DNA from: Aureimonas frigidaquae
GTDB taxonomy: Bacteria > Pseudomonadota > Alphaproteobacteria > Rhizobiales > Rhizobiaceae
Length of the DNA: 64,000 nt
Direction: 5' to 3'
NCBI RefSeq assembly: GCF_001463905.1
Contig: NZ_BBWR01000003.1
Span: 309,095 to 373,094 of the forward strand
Shown here: positions 56,862 to 64,000 of the stretch, one piece after another
Layout of the letters: each line of letters opens with the position of its first letter
How positions within the stretch are numbered: the stretch's first letter is position 1
The notes under the pieces: model-generated
Seen by the model: only the letters and a program-made list of their open reading frames with translations
The model's database searches: none
What the model was told of the DNA's origin: nothing
Program-made: the position numbers and the translations under genes

Positions 56862-57734
56862 ATGGCCACCGCAAAGACCCATACGGCCGCACGGCTCATG
56901 CTGGCGCCCTCGGTGATCGCGCTCCTCCTCTGGATGATCGTGCCACTGTCCCTCACGCTCTACTTCTCGACGCTGAACTACAATCTCTTCAATCCGGCCG
57001 AGACGCCCTTCATCGGGCTGACGAACTACAAGTTCTTCCTGTCCGACCCCGCCTTCCTGACCGCCCTGCGCAACACGCTGACGCTCGTGGCCGGGGTGCT
57101 CGTCATCACCGTGGGCGGCGGGATTCTTCTGGCGCTGCTGCTGGACCAGGCCTTCTACGGCGTCAACATCGTCCGGCTTCTCGTCATCGCGCCCTTCTTC
57201 GTCATGCCGACGGTGGCCGCGCTGGTGTGGAAGAACATGATGATGAACCCCGTCTACGGCGTGATCGGGCAGGCCCTCAACGCCATCGGCATCGGGGCGA
57301 TCGACTGGTTCTCCACGGCGCCGCTGACGGCCGTCATCATCATCGTGGCCTGGCAGTGGCTGCCTTTTTCCACGCTCATCCTCCTGACGGCGCTGCAATC
57401 CCTGTCGGAAGACCAGAAGGAAGCGGCCGAGATGGACGGGGCGGGGGTGCTCTCGATCTTCTGGCACATCACCCTGCCGCATATGGCGCGGGCCATCACC
57501 GTCGTGATTCTGATCCAGACCATCTTCCTTCTGTCGATCTTCGCCGAAATCTACGTGACGACCAGCGGCGGGCCTGGGCTGCAGACCACCAACATCCCCT
57601 ATCTCGTCTACAGCCAGGCGCTCCTGCAGTTCGACGTGGGCGGCGCTTCGGCCGGCGGCATCGTGGCGGTTATCCTGGCCAACATCGTCGCCTTCTTCCT
57701 GATCCGCCTCATCGGCAAGAACCTGGAGGCCTGA
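56862..57734 (+). CDS. smoF: Sugar-alcohol ABC transporter permease
   Basis: A 290-residue inner-membrane protein of the MalF/UgpA type with six predicted membrane segments. The cytoplasmic EAA loop is EAAEMDGAGVLSIFWHITLP near residues 190-209. It pairs with SmoG to form the pore. The ATG at 56862 follows the hairpin and a GGGAG ribosome site. It ends 4 bases before smoG. Confidence 0.92.
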   Translation: MATAKTHTAARLMLAPSVIALLLWMIVPLSLTLYFSTLNYNLFNPAETPFIGLTNYKFFLSDPAFLTALRNTLTLVAGVLVITVGGGILLALLLDQAFYGVNIVRLLVIAPFFVMPTVAALVWKNMMMNPVYGVIGQALNAIGIGAIDWFSTAPLTAVIIIVAWQWLPFSTLILLTALQSLSEDQKEAAEMDGAGVLSIFWHITLPHMARAITVVILIQTIFLLSIFAEIYVTTSGGPGLQTTNIPYLVYSQALLQFDVGGASAGGIVAVILANIVAFFLIRLIGKNLEA

Positions 57735-57738
57735 GGAT

Positions 57739-58569
57739 ATGGCACGCGCCGCCACGACCCGTCGCAAGCTCGGCTTCACCATCCTCGGATGGGCCGTCGG
57801 ACTTCTGATCTTCTTTCCCGTCCTGTGGACGGTGCTGACATCCTTCAAGACCGAGATCGACGCGATCTCCGTGCCGCCGAAATACGTCTTCTTCGACTGG
57901 ACGCTCGAAAACTACGTCACGGTCAACGAGCGCTCGGACTATTTCCGCTTCATGATGAACTCGGTCTATCTGGCGCTCGGCTCCACCCTGGTGGGCCTCA
58001 TCTTCGCGGTCCCGGCGGCCTGGTCCATGGCGTTCTCGCCCGGCAAGCGGACCAAGGACATCCTCCTCTGGATGCTGTCCACCAAGATGCTGCCGGCCGT
58101 CGGCGTGCTGGTGCCGATCTATCTTCTGTTCCGGGACTTCAACCTTCTCGACACGCGAACCGGGCTGATCGGGGTGCTCTTCCTCATCAACCTGCCGATC
58201 ATGGTGTGGATGCTCTACACCTATTTCCGGGAAATCCCGGTCGAGATCCTGGAAGCGGCGCGGATGGACGGGGCGTCGCTGCGCCATGAGATCACCCATG
58301 TCCTGGCGCCGATGGCTGTTCCCGGCATCGCCTCGACCGTCCTCCTGTCGGTCATCCTGGCGTGGAACGAAGCCTTCTGGACGCTGAACCTCACCACGAC
58401 GAACGCCGCGCCCCTGTCGGCCTTCATCGCATCCTTCTCCAGCCCGCAAGGCAATTTCTACGCGAAGCTGTCGGCTGCCTCCACCATGGCGATCGCACCC
58501 ATCCTCATCATCGGCTGGTTCTCGCAACGCCAGCTCGTGCGTGGCCTGACCTTCGGCGCCGTGAAATAG
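57739..58569 (+). CDS. smoG: Sugar-alcohol ABC transporter permease
   Basis: A 276-residue partner permease of the MalG type with six predicted membrane segments and the EAA loop [20 protein letters not shown] near residues 173-192. It sits 4 bases after smoF with an AGG-containing ribosome site, and smoK follows after 10 bases. Its substrate follows from the neighbouring SmoE-like binding protein rather than from its own sequence. Confidence 0.92.
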   Translation: MARAATTRRKLGFTILGWAVGLLIFFPVLWTVLTSFKTEIDAISVPPKYVFFDWTLENYVTVNERSDYFRFMMNSVYLALGSTLVGLIFAVPAAWSMAFSPGKRTKDILLWMLSTKMLPAVGVLVPIYLLFRDFNLLDTRTGLIGVLFLINLPIMVWMLYTYFREIPVEILEAARMDGASLRHEITHVLAPMAVPGIASTVLLSVILAWNEAFWTLNLTTTNAAPLSAFIASFSSPQGNFYAKLSAASTMAIAPILIIGWFSQRQLVRGLTFGAVK

Positions 58570-58579
58570 GAAACCCGAC

Positions 58580-59581
<1,002 letters not shown>

Positions 59582-59628
59582 GCGGCGGCATCCTTTTCGC
59601 CAAACGTCGCATAGCTTGAGGAAACGAT

Positions 59629-60405
59629 ATGTACCTGGAAAGACTGAAGCTGGACGGCAAGGTCGCCGTCGTCACCGGGGCCGGGCAAGGCATCGGCGAG
59701 GCCTGCGCCACCGCCCTGGCGGAAGCCGGCGCCACCGTCATCGTGGCCGATATGGACCCCGAGCGTGTGCGCGGTGCGGTGGAACGGCTGACCGCCGCCG
59801 GCTACAAGGCCCATGGGGCCGAGCTCAACGTCACGCGTTCGGCGGATGTGGCGGCGCTGGCCGACCGGATCGCCGGCGAGCATGGCCGCATCGACATCCT
59901 CGTCAACAATGCGGGCGTCGCCCGTTCGGACGTGCGGGCCGAGGATACGAGCGACGAGCATTGGCGCTTCCACATGGACGTCAACCTGGACGGGCTCTTC
60001 TGGTGCTGCCGCGAGTTCGGGCGCAAGATGCTGGAGGCCGGCTCGGGCTCCATCGTCAATATCGGCTCCATGTCCGGCTTCATCGTCAACAAGCCGCAGC
60101 CGCAGGCCTTCTACAATGCCTCCAAGGCGGCGGTGCACCACCTGACCAAGTCGCTGGCGGCGGAATGGGGCCAGCGGGGCGTGCGCGTCAACGCCGTGGC
60201 GCCGACCTATATCGAAACGCCGTTGACACGCTTTGGGATGGAAGAGAACCCGCAAATGTATAAGGTGTGGCTCGACATGACGCCGATGGGTCGCGTCGGT
60301 CAGCCGGAAGAGATCGCATCGGTCGTCCATTTCCTGGCCTCCGACGCTGCCAGCCTGCTGACCGGCTCGATCGTCGTCGCTGACGGTGGCTATACCTGCT
60401 GGTAA
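59629..60405 (+). CDS. Short-chain dehydrogenase of polyol catabolism
   Basis: A 258-residue classical SDR with nucleotide-binding TGAGQGIG at residues 16-23 and the catalytic residues S147, Y162 and K166 (the YNASK motif). NNAG is at about 93-96. It most probably oxidises the imported alcohol at C2 to a ketose. Given the D-ribulokinase-type kinase next to it, ribitol or D-arabitol to D-ribulose is the likeliest reaction. It is not the SmoS type of sorbitol dehydrogenase, whose sequence differs. The gene lies between smoK and the kinase. Confidence 0.88.
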   Translation: MYLERLKLDGKVAVVTGAGQGIGEACATALAEAGATVIVADMDPERVRGAVERLTAAGYKAHGAELNVTRSADVAALADRIAGEHGRIDILVNNAGVARSDVRAEDTSDEHWRFHMDVNLDGLFWCCREFGRKMLEAGSGSIVNIGSMSGFIVNKPQPQAFYNASKAAVHHLTKSLAAEWGQRGVRVNAVAPTYIETPLTRFGMEENPQMYKVWLDMTPMGRVGQPEEIASVVHFLASDAASLLTGSIVVADGGYTCW

Positions 60406-60412
60406 GGAAATG

Positions 60413-62032
60413 ATGGACGCATTTGTTGGAGTAGACGTCGGCACGGGCAGCGCCCGCGCCGGCGTTTTCGATCGTTCTGGCCGTCTTTTGGGAACGGCCA
60501 AGCGGGATATCCGGATCTGGCGTGGCGAAGGCAGTATCGTCGAGCAATCCTCGAACGATATCTGGAACGCCGTCGTCGCCTCCGTACGGGAGGCCATGAC
60601 CCTGTCGGGCGTGCCGGCAGAGGCGGTCCGGGGCCTCGGCTTCGACGCAACCTGTTCGCTGGTCGTCATCGGGCCGGATGGAAAGGGGCTTCCCGTCGGG
60701 CCGAGCGAGGACCCGGAACGCGATATCATCGTCTGGATGGATCACCGCGCCCTGGGGCAGGCCGAGCGGATCAACGCGACCAGGCACCCTGTGCTGCGCT
60801 ATGTGGGCGGCGTCATCTCGCCCGAAATGGAAACGCCGAAGCTTTTGTGGCTGAAGGAAAACCGGCCATCGGTCTTTGCCGGGGCGGCGCATTTCTTCGA
60901 TCTGGCGGACTATCTGACCCACCGTGCCACGGGCAGCCTGGCGCGGTCGGTCTGCACGCTCACCTGCAAATGGACCTACCTTGCCCATGAGCGCCGCTGG
61001 GACGGCGATTTCTTCCAGCGCATCGGCCTTGGCGAACTGGTGGATGAGGGCTTCTCCCGGATCGGGACCGAGGTGCTGGACATCGGCGAGCCCGTGGCAA
61101 CGGGCCTGACGGCACAGGCCGCCGAAGAACTCGGCCTGAGGCCGGGGACCGCCGTCGGCGCGCCGGCGATCGACGCCCATGCGGGCGGCATCGGGACGCT
61201 CGGCTCCAGCCGCTCGGGCCAGGCGAGCGATCCGGCCTCGGAACTTGCCTTCATCATGGGCACGTCTTCCTGCGCCATGGCCGTCACGCATGACGCCGCC
61301 TTCGTCGACGGCGTCTGGGGGCCTTACAAAGATTCGCTCCTGCCGGGCTACTGGCTCCTGGAAGGCGGCCAGTCGGCCTATGGCGCGGCGCTCGACTTCC
61401 TCGTCTCGCTGCATCCGGCCGCGCCGCGCATGGCACAGGCCGCCAAGGATGCCGGCCGCTCGCTGATCGGCGAGTTGGAAACCCGCGCTCTCGACATGGC
61501 CGGGTCGGTGGAAGCGGTGGCACATCTGGCGCACGACATTCATGTCCTGCCGGAGTTCCTCGGCAACCGCTCGCCCGAGGCTGACCCTGCCGCGACGGCC
61601 GCCCTGGCGGGGCTGACGCTGGATGCCAGCGATACGGCGCTGGTGCGCCTCTTCGTCGCCGGACTGTGCGGCCTGTCCTACGGCACGGGCGATATCGTGC
61701 GCGCCATGCGGGAGAAGGGCGTCAGCCTCGACGCCATTGTCGTGTCGGGCGGGGCGGCACGCTCCACCCTGTTGCGGCGCATTCTTGCGGATGCCACCGG
61801 CATGCGCGTCGCCCTTCCCACGACGCCCGAGCCGGTCCTTCTGGGCAGTGCCATCATCGGCGCCGTGGCGGCGCGTGCCTTCCCCAGCCTGTCGGCGGCC
61901 GCCGCGCAGATGGGCGGCATCGGGGAAGAAACGGTCCCGAACGAAGCCATGGCGGGTTTCCACGCGCGCAAGCTCAAGGCCTATCACATCCTGCGGCAGG
62001 CGGAGCGTCAGATCAGGGCCTTGGCCGACTGA
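60413..62032 (+). CDS. FGGY-family pentulose kinase, probable D-ribulokinase
   Basis: A 539-residue kinase that resembles the human FGGY ribulokinase group along its length. It starts with GVDVGTGSARAGVFD and contains RGLGFDATCSLVVIGPDG, then PKLLWLKENRP and the IDAHAGGIGTLGS segment with the phosphate site. It should convert D-ribulose to D-ribulose 5-phosphate, which enters the pentose phosphate pathway. The start at 60413 is preferred because AAGGA is 4 bases upstream; ATG at 60410 is too near. It is the last gene of the operon and converges with the next one. Confidence 0.9.
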   Translation: MDAFVGVDVGTGSARAGVFDRSGRLLGTAKRDIRIWRGEGSIVEQSSNDIWNAVVASVREAMTLSGVPAEAVRGLGFDATCSLVVIGPDGKGLPVGPSEDPERDIIVWMDHRALGQAERINATRHPVLRYVGGVISPEMETPKLLWLKENRPSVFAGAAHFFDLADYLTHRATGSLARSVCTLTCKWTYLAHERRWDGDFFQRIGLGELVDEGFSRIGTEVLDIGEPVATGLTAQAAEELGLRPGTAVGAPAIDAHAGGIGTLGSSRSGQASDPASELAFIMGTSSCAMAVTHDAAFVDGVWGPYKDSLLPGYWLLEGGQSAYGAALDFLVSLHPAAPRMAQAAKDAGRSLIGELETRALDMAGSVEAVAHLAHDIHVLPEFLGNRSPEADPAATAALAGLTLDASDTALVRLFVAGLCGLSYGTGDIVRAMREKGVSLDAIVVSGGAARSTLLRRILADATGMRVALPTTPEPVLLGSAIIGAVAARAFPSLSAAAAQMGGIGEETVPNEAMAGFHARKLKAYHILRQAERQIRALAD

Positions 62033-62055
62033 CCCGCGCGGAGTGATCCGTGACA

Positions 62056-62083
62056 GGTACCGGGCGCGTCAGTGCCCGGTGCC
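62056..62083. terminator. Stem-loop between converging genes
   Basis: GGTACCGGGC (62056-62065) pairs with GCCCGGTGCC (62074-62083), with one T-G wobble. It spans the stop codon region of the minus-strand gene. No T-run is present. It may act for both strands. Confidence 0.35.
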
Positions 62084-62545
62084 CTCGTCCTCGTCCGGAG
62101 CGTCGAAATAGGGGGACAGCGTGTCGATGCGAGCGGTCAGGCCGATCAGCTCGGCCGCCAGGGTGGCCTGGATCGACGCGGCGATGTCCGGAAATTCCTC
62201 CAGAAGCCGGCGGAAGAGCTGCCGGCCGATGCGGATGACTTCCGTCTCGCCCCGCGCTACCGCGGTGGAGTGCCGGCGCGTTTCGGCGATCAGCGACAAC
62301 TCGCCGATCAGCGCGCCTTCGGGCGCCACGGCGAGGACCCGGCTGCGATCCCGCGACATCAGGAGGATTTCGCCCGATACGACCACGAAGCCGCCATCGG
62401 CGCGGGCTTCTTCGCGGAACAGGGTTTCCCCGTCCGACAGCCAGCGGTGCTCCGCGCCGAAGGCGAGAAGTCGGAGCTGCTCGCGCGACATGTCGGCGAA
62501 GACAGGCACATTGCCCAGAAGGGCGATGTCGCTTTCCAGACCCAT
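62069..62545 (-). CDS. Cyclic-nucleotide-binding domain protein without a DNA-binding domain
   Basis: A 158-residue protein made of one cyclic-nucleotide-binding domain (about residues 12-125; GETLFREEARADGGFVVVSGEI, then PEGALIGELSLIAETRRHSTAVARGETEVIRI). A short C-terminal helix and acidic tail complete it. The phosphate-binding cassette GALIGELSLIAETRRHSTA resembles that of cAMP-binding proteins. The helix-turn-helix of Crp/Fnr is absent, so it must act through a partner. It is followed upstream by an OmpR-type regulator on the same strand. The start at 62545 fits the domain; the frame extends to 62623. Confidence 0.82.
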   Translation of the reverse strand: MGLESDIALLGNVPVFADMSREQLRLLAFGAEHRWLSDGETLFREEARADGGFVVVSGEILLMSRDRSRVLAVAPEGALIGELSLIAETRRHSTAVARGETEVIRIGRQLFRRLLEEFPDIAASIQATLAAELIGLTARIDTLSPYFDAPDEDEGTGH

Positions 62546-62653
62546 GAACCGACGCGATGCTCCGATGCCATTTCCATGCGTATCGGAGCGAAGGGTAGAA
62601 GCAATGTCCTTCCAAACCGTCAAGATGACGGCTGGAAGGCGCGCGATCTGCCG

Positions 62654-63337
62654 TTAGGGCATCAGCTTGTAGCCACCGGCCTCGGTGACGATCAGCCGTG
62701 CCGCGGAGGGTTCGGGCTCGATCTTCTGACGAAGGCGGTAGACGTGGGTTTCCAGCGTATGGGTGGTCACGCCGGAATTGTAGCCCCAGACCTCCTCCAG
62801 CAGGATATCGCGCGTGACGACGCGCCGATCGGCCCGGTAGAGGTAGCGTATGATCGCGGTTTCCTTTTCGGTCAGCCGGATCTTCCCGCCCTTTTCGTCC
62901 AGAAGCATCTTCTGGCTCGGCTTGAAGACATAGGGACCGATCTGGAAGGTCGCGTCCTCGCTCTGCTCGTGCTGGCGGAGCTGGGCGCGGATCCGCGCCA
63001 GGAGCACGGCGAAGCGGAATGGCTTGGTGACGTAGTCGTTGGCGCCCGCTTCCAGCCCGAGGATCGTGTCGGAATCGGCGTCCTGCGCCGTCAGGATGAT
63101 GATCGGCGCCTTGAAGCCGGACTTGCGCAAGAGCTTGACGGCTTCGCGCCCGTCCATGTCGGGCAGGCCGACATCCATCACCACGAGGTCGATCAATCCC
63201 GCACGCGCGGTCGCGATGCCCTTCGTGGCGGTCGGCTCGTCGAGGACATTGAACTCTTCATAGAGCGAAAGCTGCTCCGTCAGGGTCTGCCTCAGGTCGT
63301 CGTCATCGTCTACGATCAGGATGCTGCGTGCGTTCAT
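62654..63337 (-). CDS. OmpR/PhoB-type response regulator (CenR-like)
   Basis: A 227-residue regulator. The receiver domain (about 5-118) has the phosphorylation site D55 (LVVMDVGLPDMDG), acidic residues near D10-D14, T83 and K105. The winged helix follows at about 130-225 (TEKETAIIRYLYRADRRVVTR). The start MNARSILIVDDDDDLRQTL resembles CenR, an essential envelope-control regulator of alphaproteobacteria. The resemblance is judged by eye. No sensor kinase lies next to it. It is divergent from the L,D-transpeptidase gene. Confidence 0.85.
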   Translation of the reverse strand: MNARSILIVDDDDDLRQTLTEQLSLYEEFNVLDEPTATKGIATARAGLIDLVVMDVGLPDMDGREAVKLLRKSGFKAPIIILTAQDADSDTILGLEAGANDYVTKPFRFAVLLARIRAQLRQHEQSEDATFQIGPYVFKPSQKMLLDEKGGKIRLTEKETAIIRYLYRADRRVVTRDILLEEVWGYNSGVTTHTLETHVYRLRQKIEPEPSAARLIVTEAGGYKLMP

Positions 63338-63466
63338 GAAACCATATGAGTTGGTATGGGCGTGAAGTGTCGAACATGCGGAAGAGCCGTGTCGATCACG
63401 GCCCTATCAGTCTAATGTGTGATGAAGCATGCCATTTTTCCAGCGGATGCAATGCAAAAACACTTG

Positions 63467-63988
63467 ATGAGCCAGGTGATCACGGTGCGCCGCTCACCTC
63501 TTTCGCCCCTGCGGGGCATCCTGCGGGCCGGTCCGTTGAGCCTGCCCTGCGCGCTCGGCCGCTCCGGCACGACCATCTTCAAGCGGGAAGGGGACGGCGC
63601 AACGCCGGCCGCGTCGATGCCGCTCCTGTCGGCCTTTCGCCGGCCGGGGCGCATGACGCGCCTTGCGCCGCGCCTGCCGGTCCTGTGGACGCGGCCGACC
63701 GACGGCTGGTGCGATGCGCCCCGCCATGCGGCCTATAACCGCCACGTGCGCCTGCCCTTTCCGGCCAGCGCCGAAACACTGCAGCGCAGGGACAGGCTTT
63801 ATGATTTCGGCGTGGTGCTGGACTTCAACCTGACGCGTCGGCAGCGCGGCGGCGGAAGCGCGATCTTTCTGCATGTGGCGCGGGCCGGGCTCGGCCCCAC
63901 GCAGGGCTGCGTCGCGCTGTTGCCGGCCGACATGGAGCGGCTCGCGCCGGTTCTGTCGCGCCGCTCGCGGCTCCGCGTCCTGCGCTGA
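63467..63988 (+). CDS. YkuD-family L,D-transpeptidase
   Basis: A 173-residue protein with an L,D-transpeptidase catalytic domain. The active-site motif is HVARAGLGPTQGCVAL, with H136 and nucleophile C148. No signal peptide or membrane helix is clear at the N-terminus, which is unusual for the family and makes the start uncertain. ATGs at 63419, 63422, 63452 and 63467 are all in frame, and none has a good ribosome site. The enzyme would form or cut 3-3 cross-links in peptidoglycan. It is divergent from the response regulator gene, which may control it. Confidence 0.8.
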   Translation: MSQVITVRRSPLSPLRGILRAGPLSLPCALGRSGTTIFKREGDGATPAASMPLLSAFRRPGRMTRLAPRLPVLWTRPTDGWCDAPRHAAYNRHVRLPFPASAETLQRRDRLYDFGVVLDFNLTRRQRGGGSAIFLHVARAGLGPTQGCVALLPADMERLAPVLSRRSRLRVLR

Positions 63989-64000
63989 CCGCGCCCGGCC

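Overview
The window is high-GC chromosomal DNA from an alphaproteobacterium, most likely a member of the Rhizobiales (Hyphomicrobiales). The main grounds are the rhizobial myo-inositol operon with an RpiR-type IolR, the gene order rpmB / queuosine-precursor transporter / cobT-cobS / DnaJ-like / bolA, SmoEFGK-type polyol transport, a PhoB-type regulator resembling CenR, and aerobic cobaltochelatase genes. I cannot fix the family or genus. No tRNA, rRNA, CRISPR array or intact insertion sequence was recognised.

Layout. 1-1000: about 600 bases without a convincing gene but with several inverted repeats, then a cold-shock gene with its own promoter and terminator. 1021-12555: an inositol regulon with two NAD-type dehydrogenases on the minus strand, divergent iolR, a periplasmic ABC importer and iolC(-aldolase fusion)-iolD-iolE-iolB. 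Most of these genes are joined by ATGA start/stop overlaps. 12565-15923: a small 4-hydroxyproline locus (semialdehyde dehydrogenase, epimerase, GntR regulator). 15935-20046: an Fsr-type efflux pump and a tyrosine/phenylalanine-branch operon (chorismate mutase, hisC, tyrC). 20200-25621: metX-metW, an aldo/keto reductase, a methyltransferase, gloB and a DUF3108 protein. 25786-33269: a housekeeping block with rpmB, a preQ1 riboswitch-controlled queuosine-precursor transporter, cobT-cobS, DnaJ-like and bolA. 33241-37368: aroK-aroB, xerD and accA. 37534-45763: an L,D-transpeptidase lipoprotein, secA, a parvulin, argJ, a GNAT enzyme and mutT. 46165-50138: comF, grxC, a nitrilase-family amidase, DUF1178 and two tandem DUF1289 proteins. 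50164-51024: a low-GC patch with an orphan PemK/MazF-like toxin gene and non-coding DNA. 51025-53333: chrA and hemF. 54382-62032: a SorC-type regulator, a SmoEFGK sugar-alcohol importer, a short-chain dehydrogenase and a D-ribulokinase-type FGGY kinase. 62069-63988: a cyclic-nucleotide-binding protein, an OmpR-type response regulator and a YkuD-family L,D-transpeptidase.

How it works together. Two complete uptake-plus-catabolism modules for polyols dominate: one for myo-inositol, whose promoters carry GGAA/TTCC palindromes expected for IolR, and one for a pentitol or hexitol, probably feeding D-ribulose to D-ribulose 5-phosphate. Both transporter operons have an 11-bp perfect GC hairpin between the binding-protein gene and the first permease gene, a plausible device for over-expressing the binding protein. 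The final inositol step, methylmalonate-semialdehyde dehydrogenase (iolA), is not in the window.

Most of the window is ordinary conserved chromosome. The points most worth a second look are the structured non-coding segment at 51-184, the operator palindromes, the preQ1 riboswitch, the AT-rich toxin patch, the cyclic-nucleotide protein / response regulator / YkuD cluster, and the large nested hairpin between the parvulin and argJ genes.
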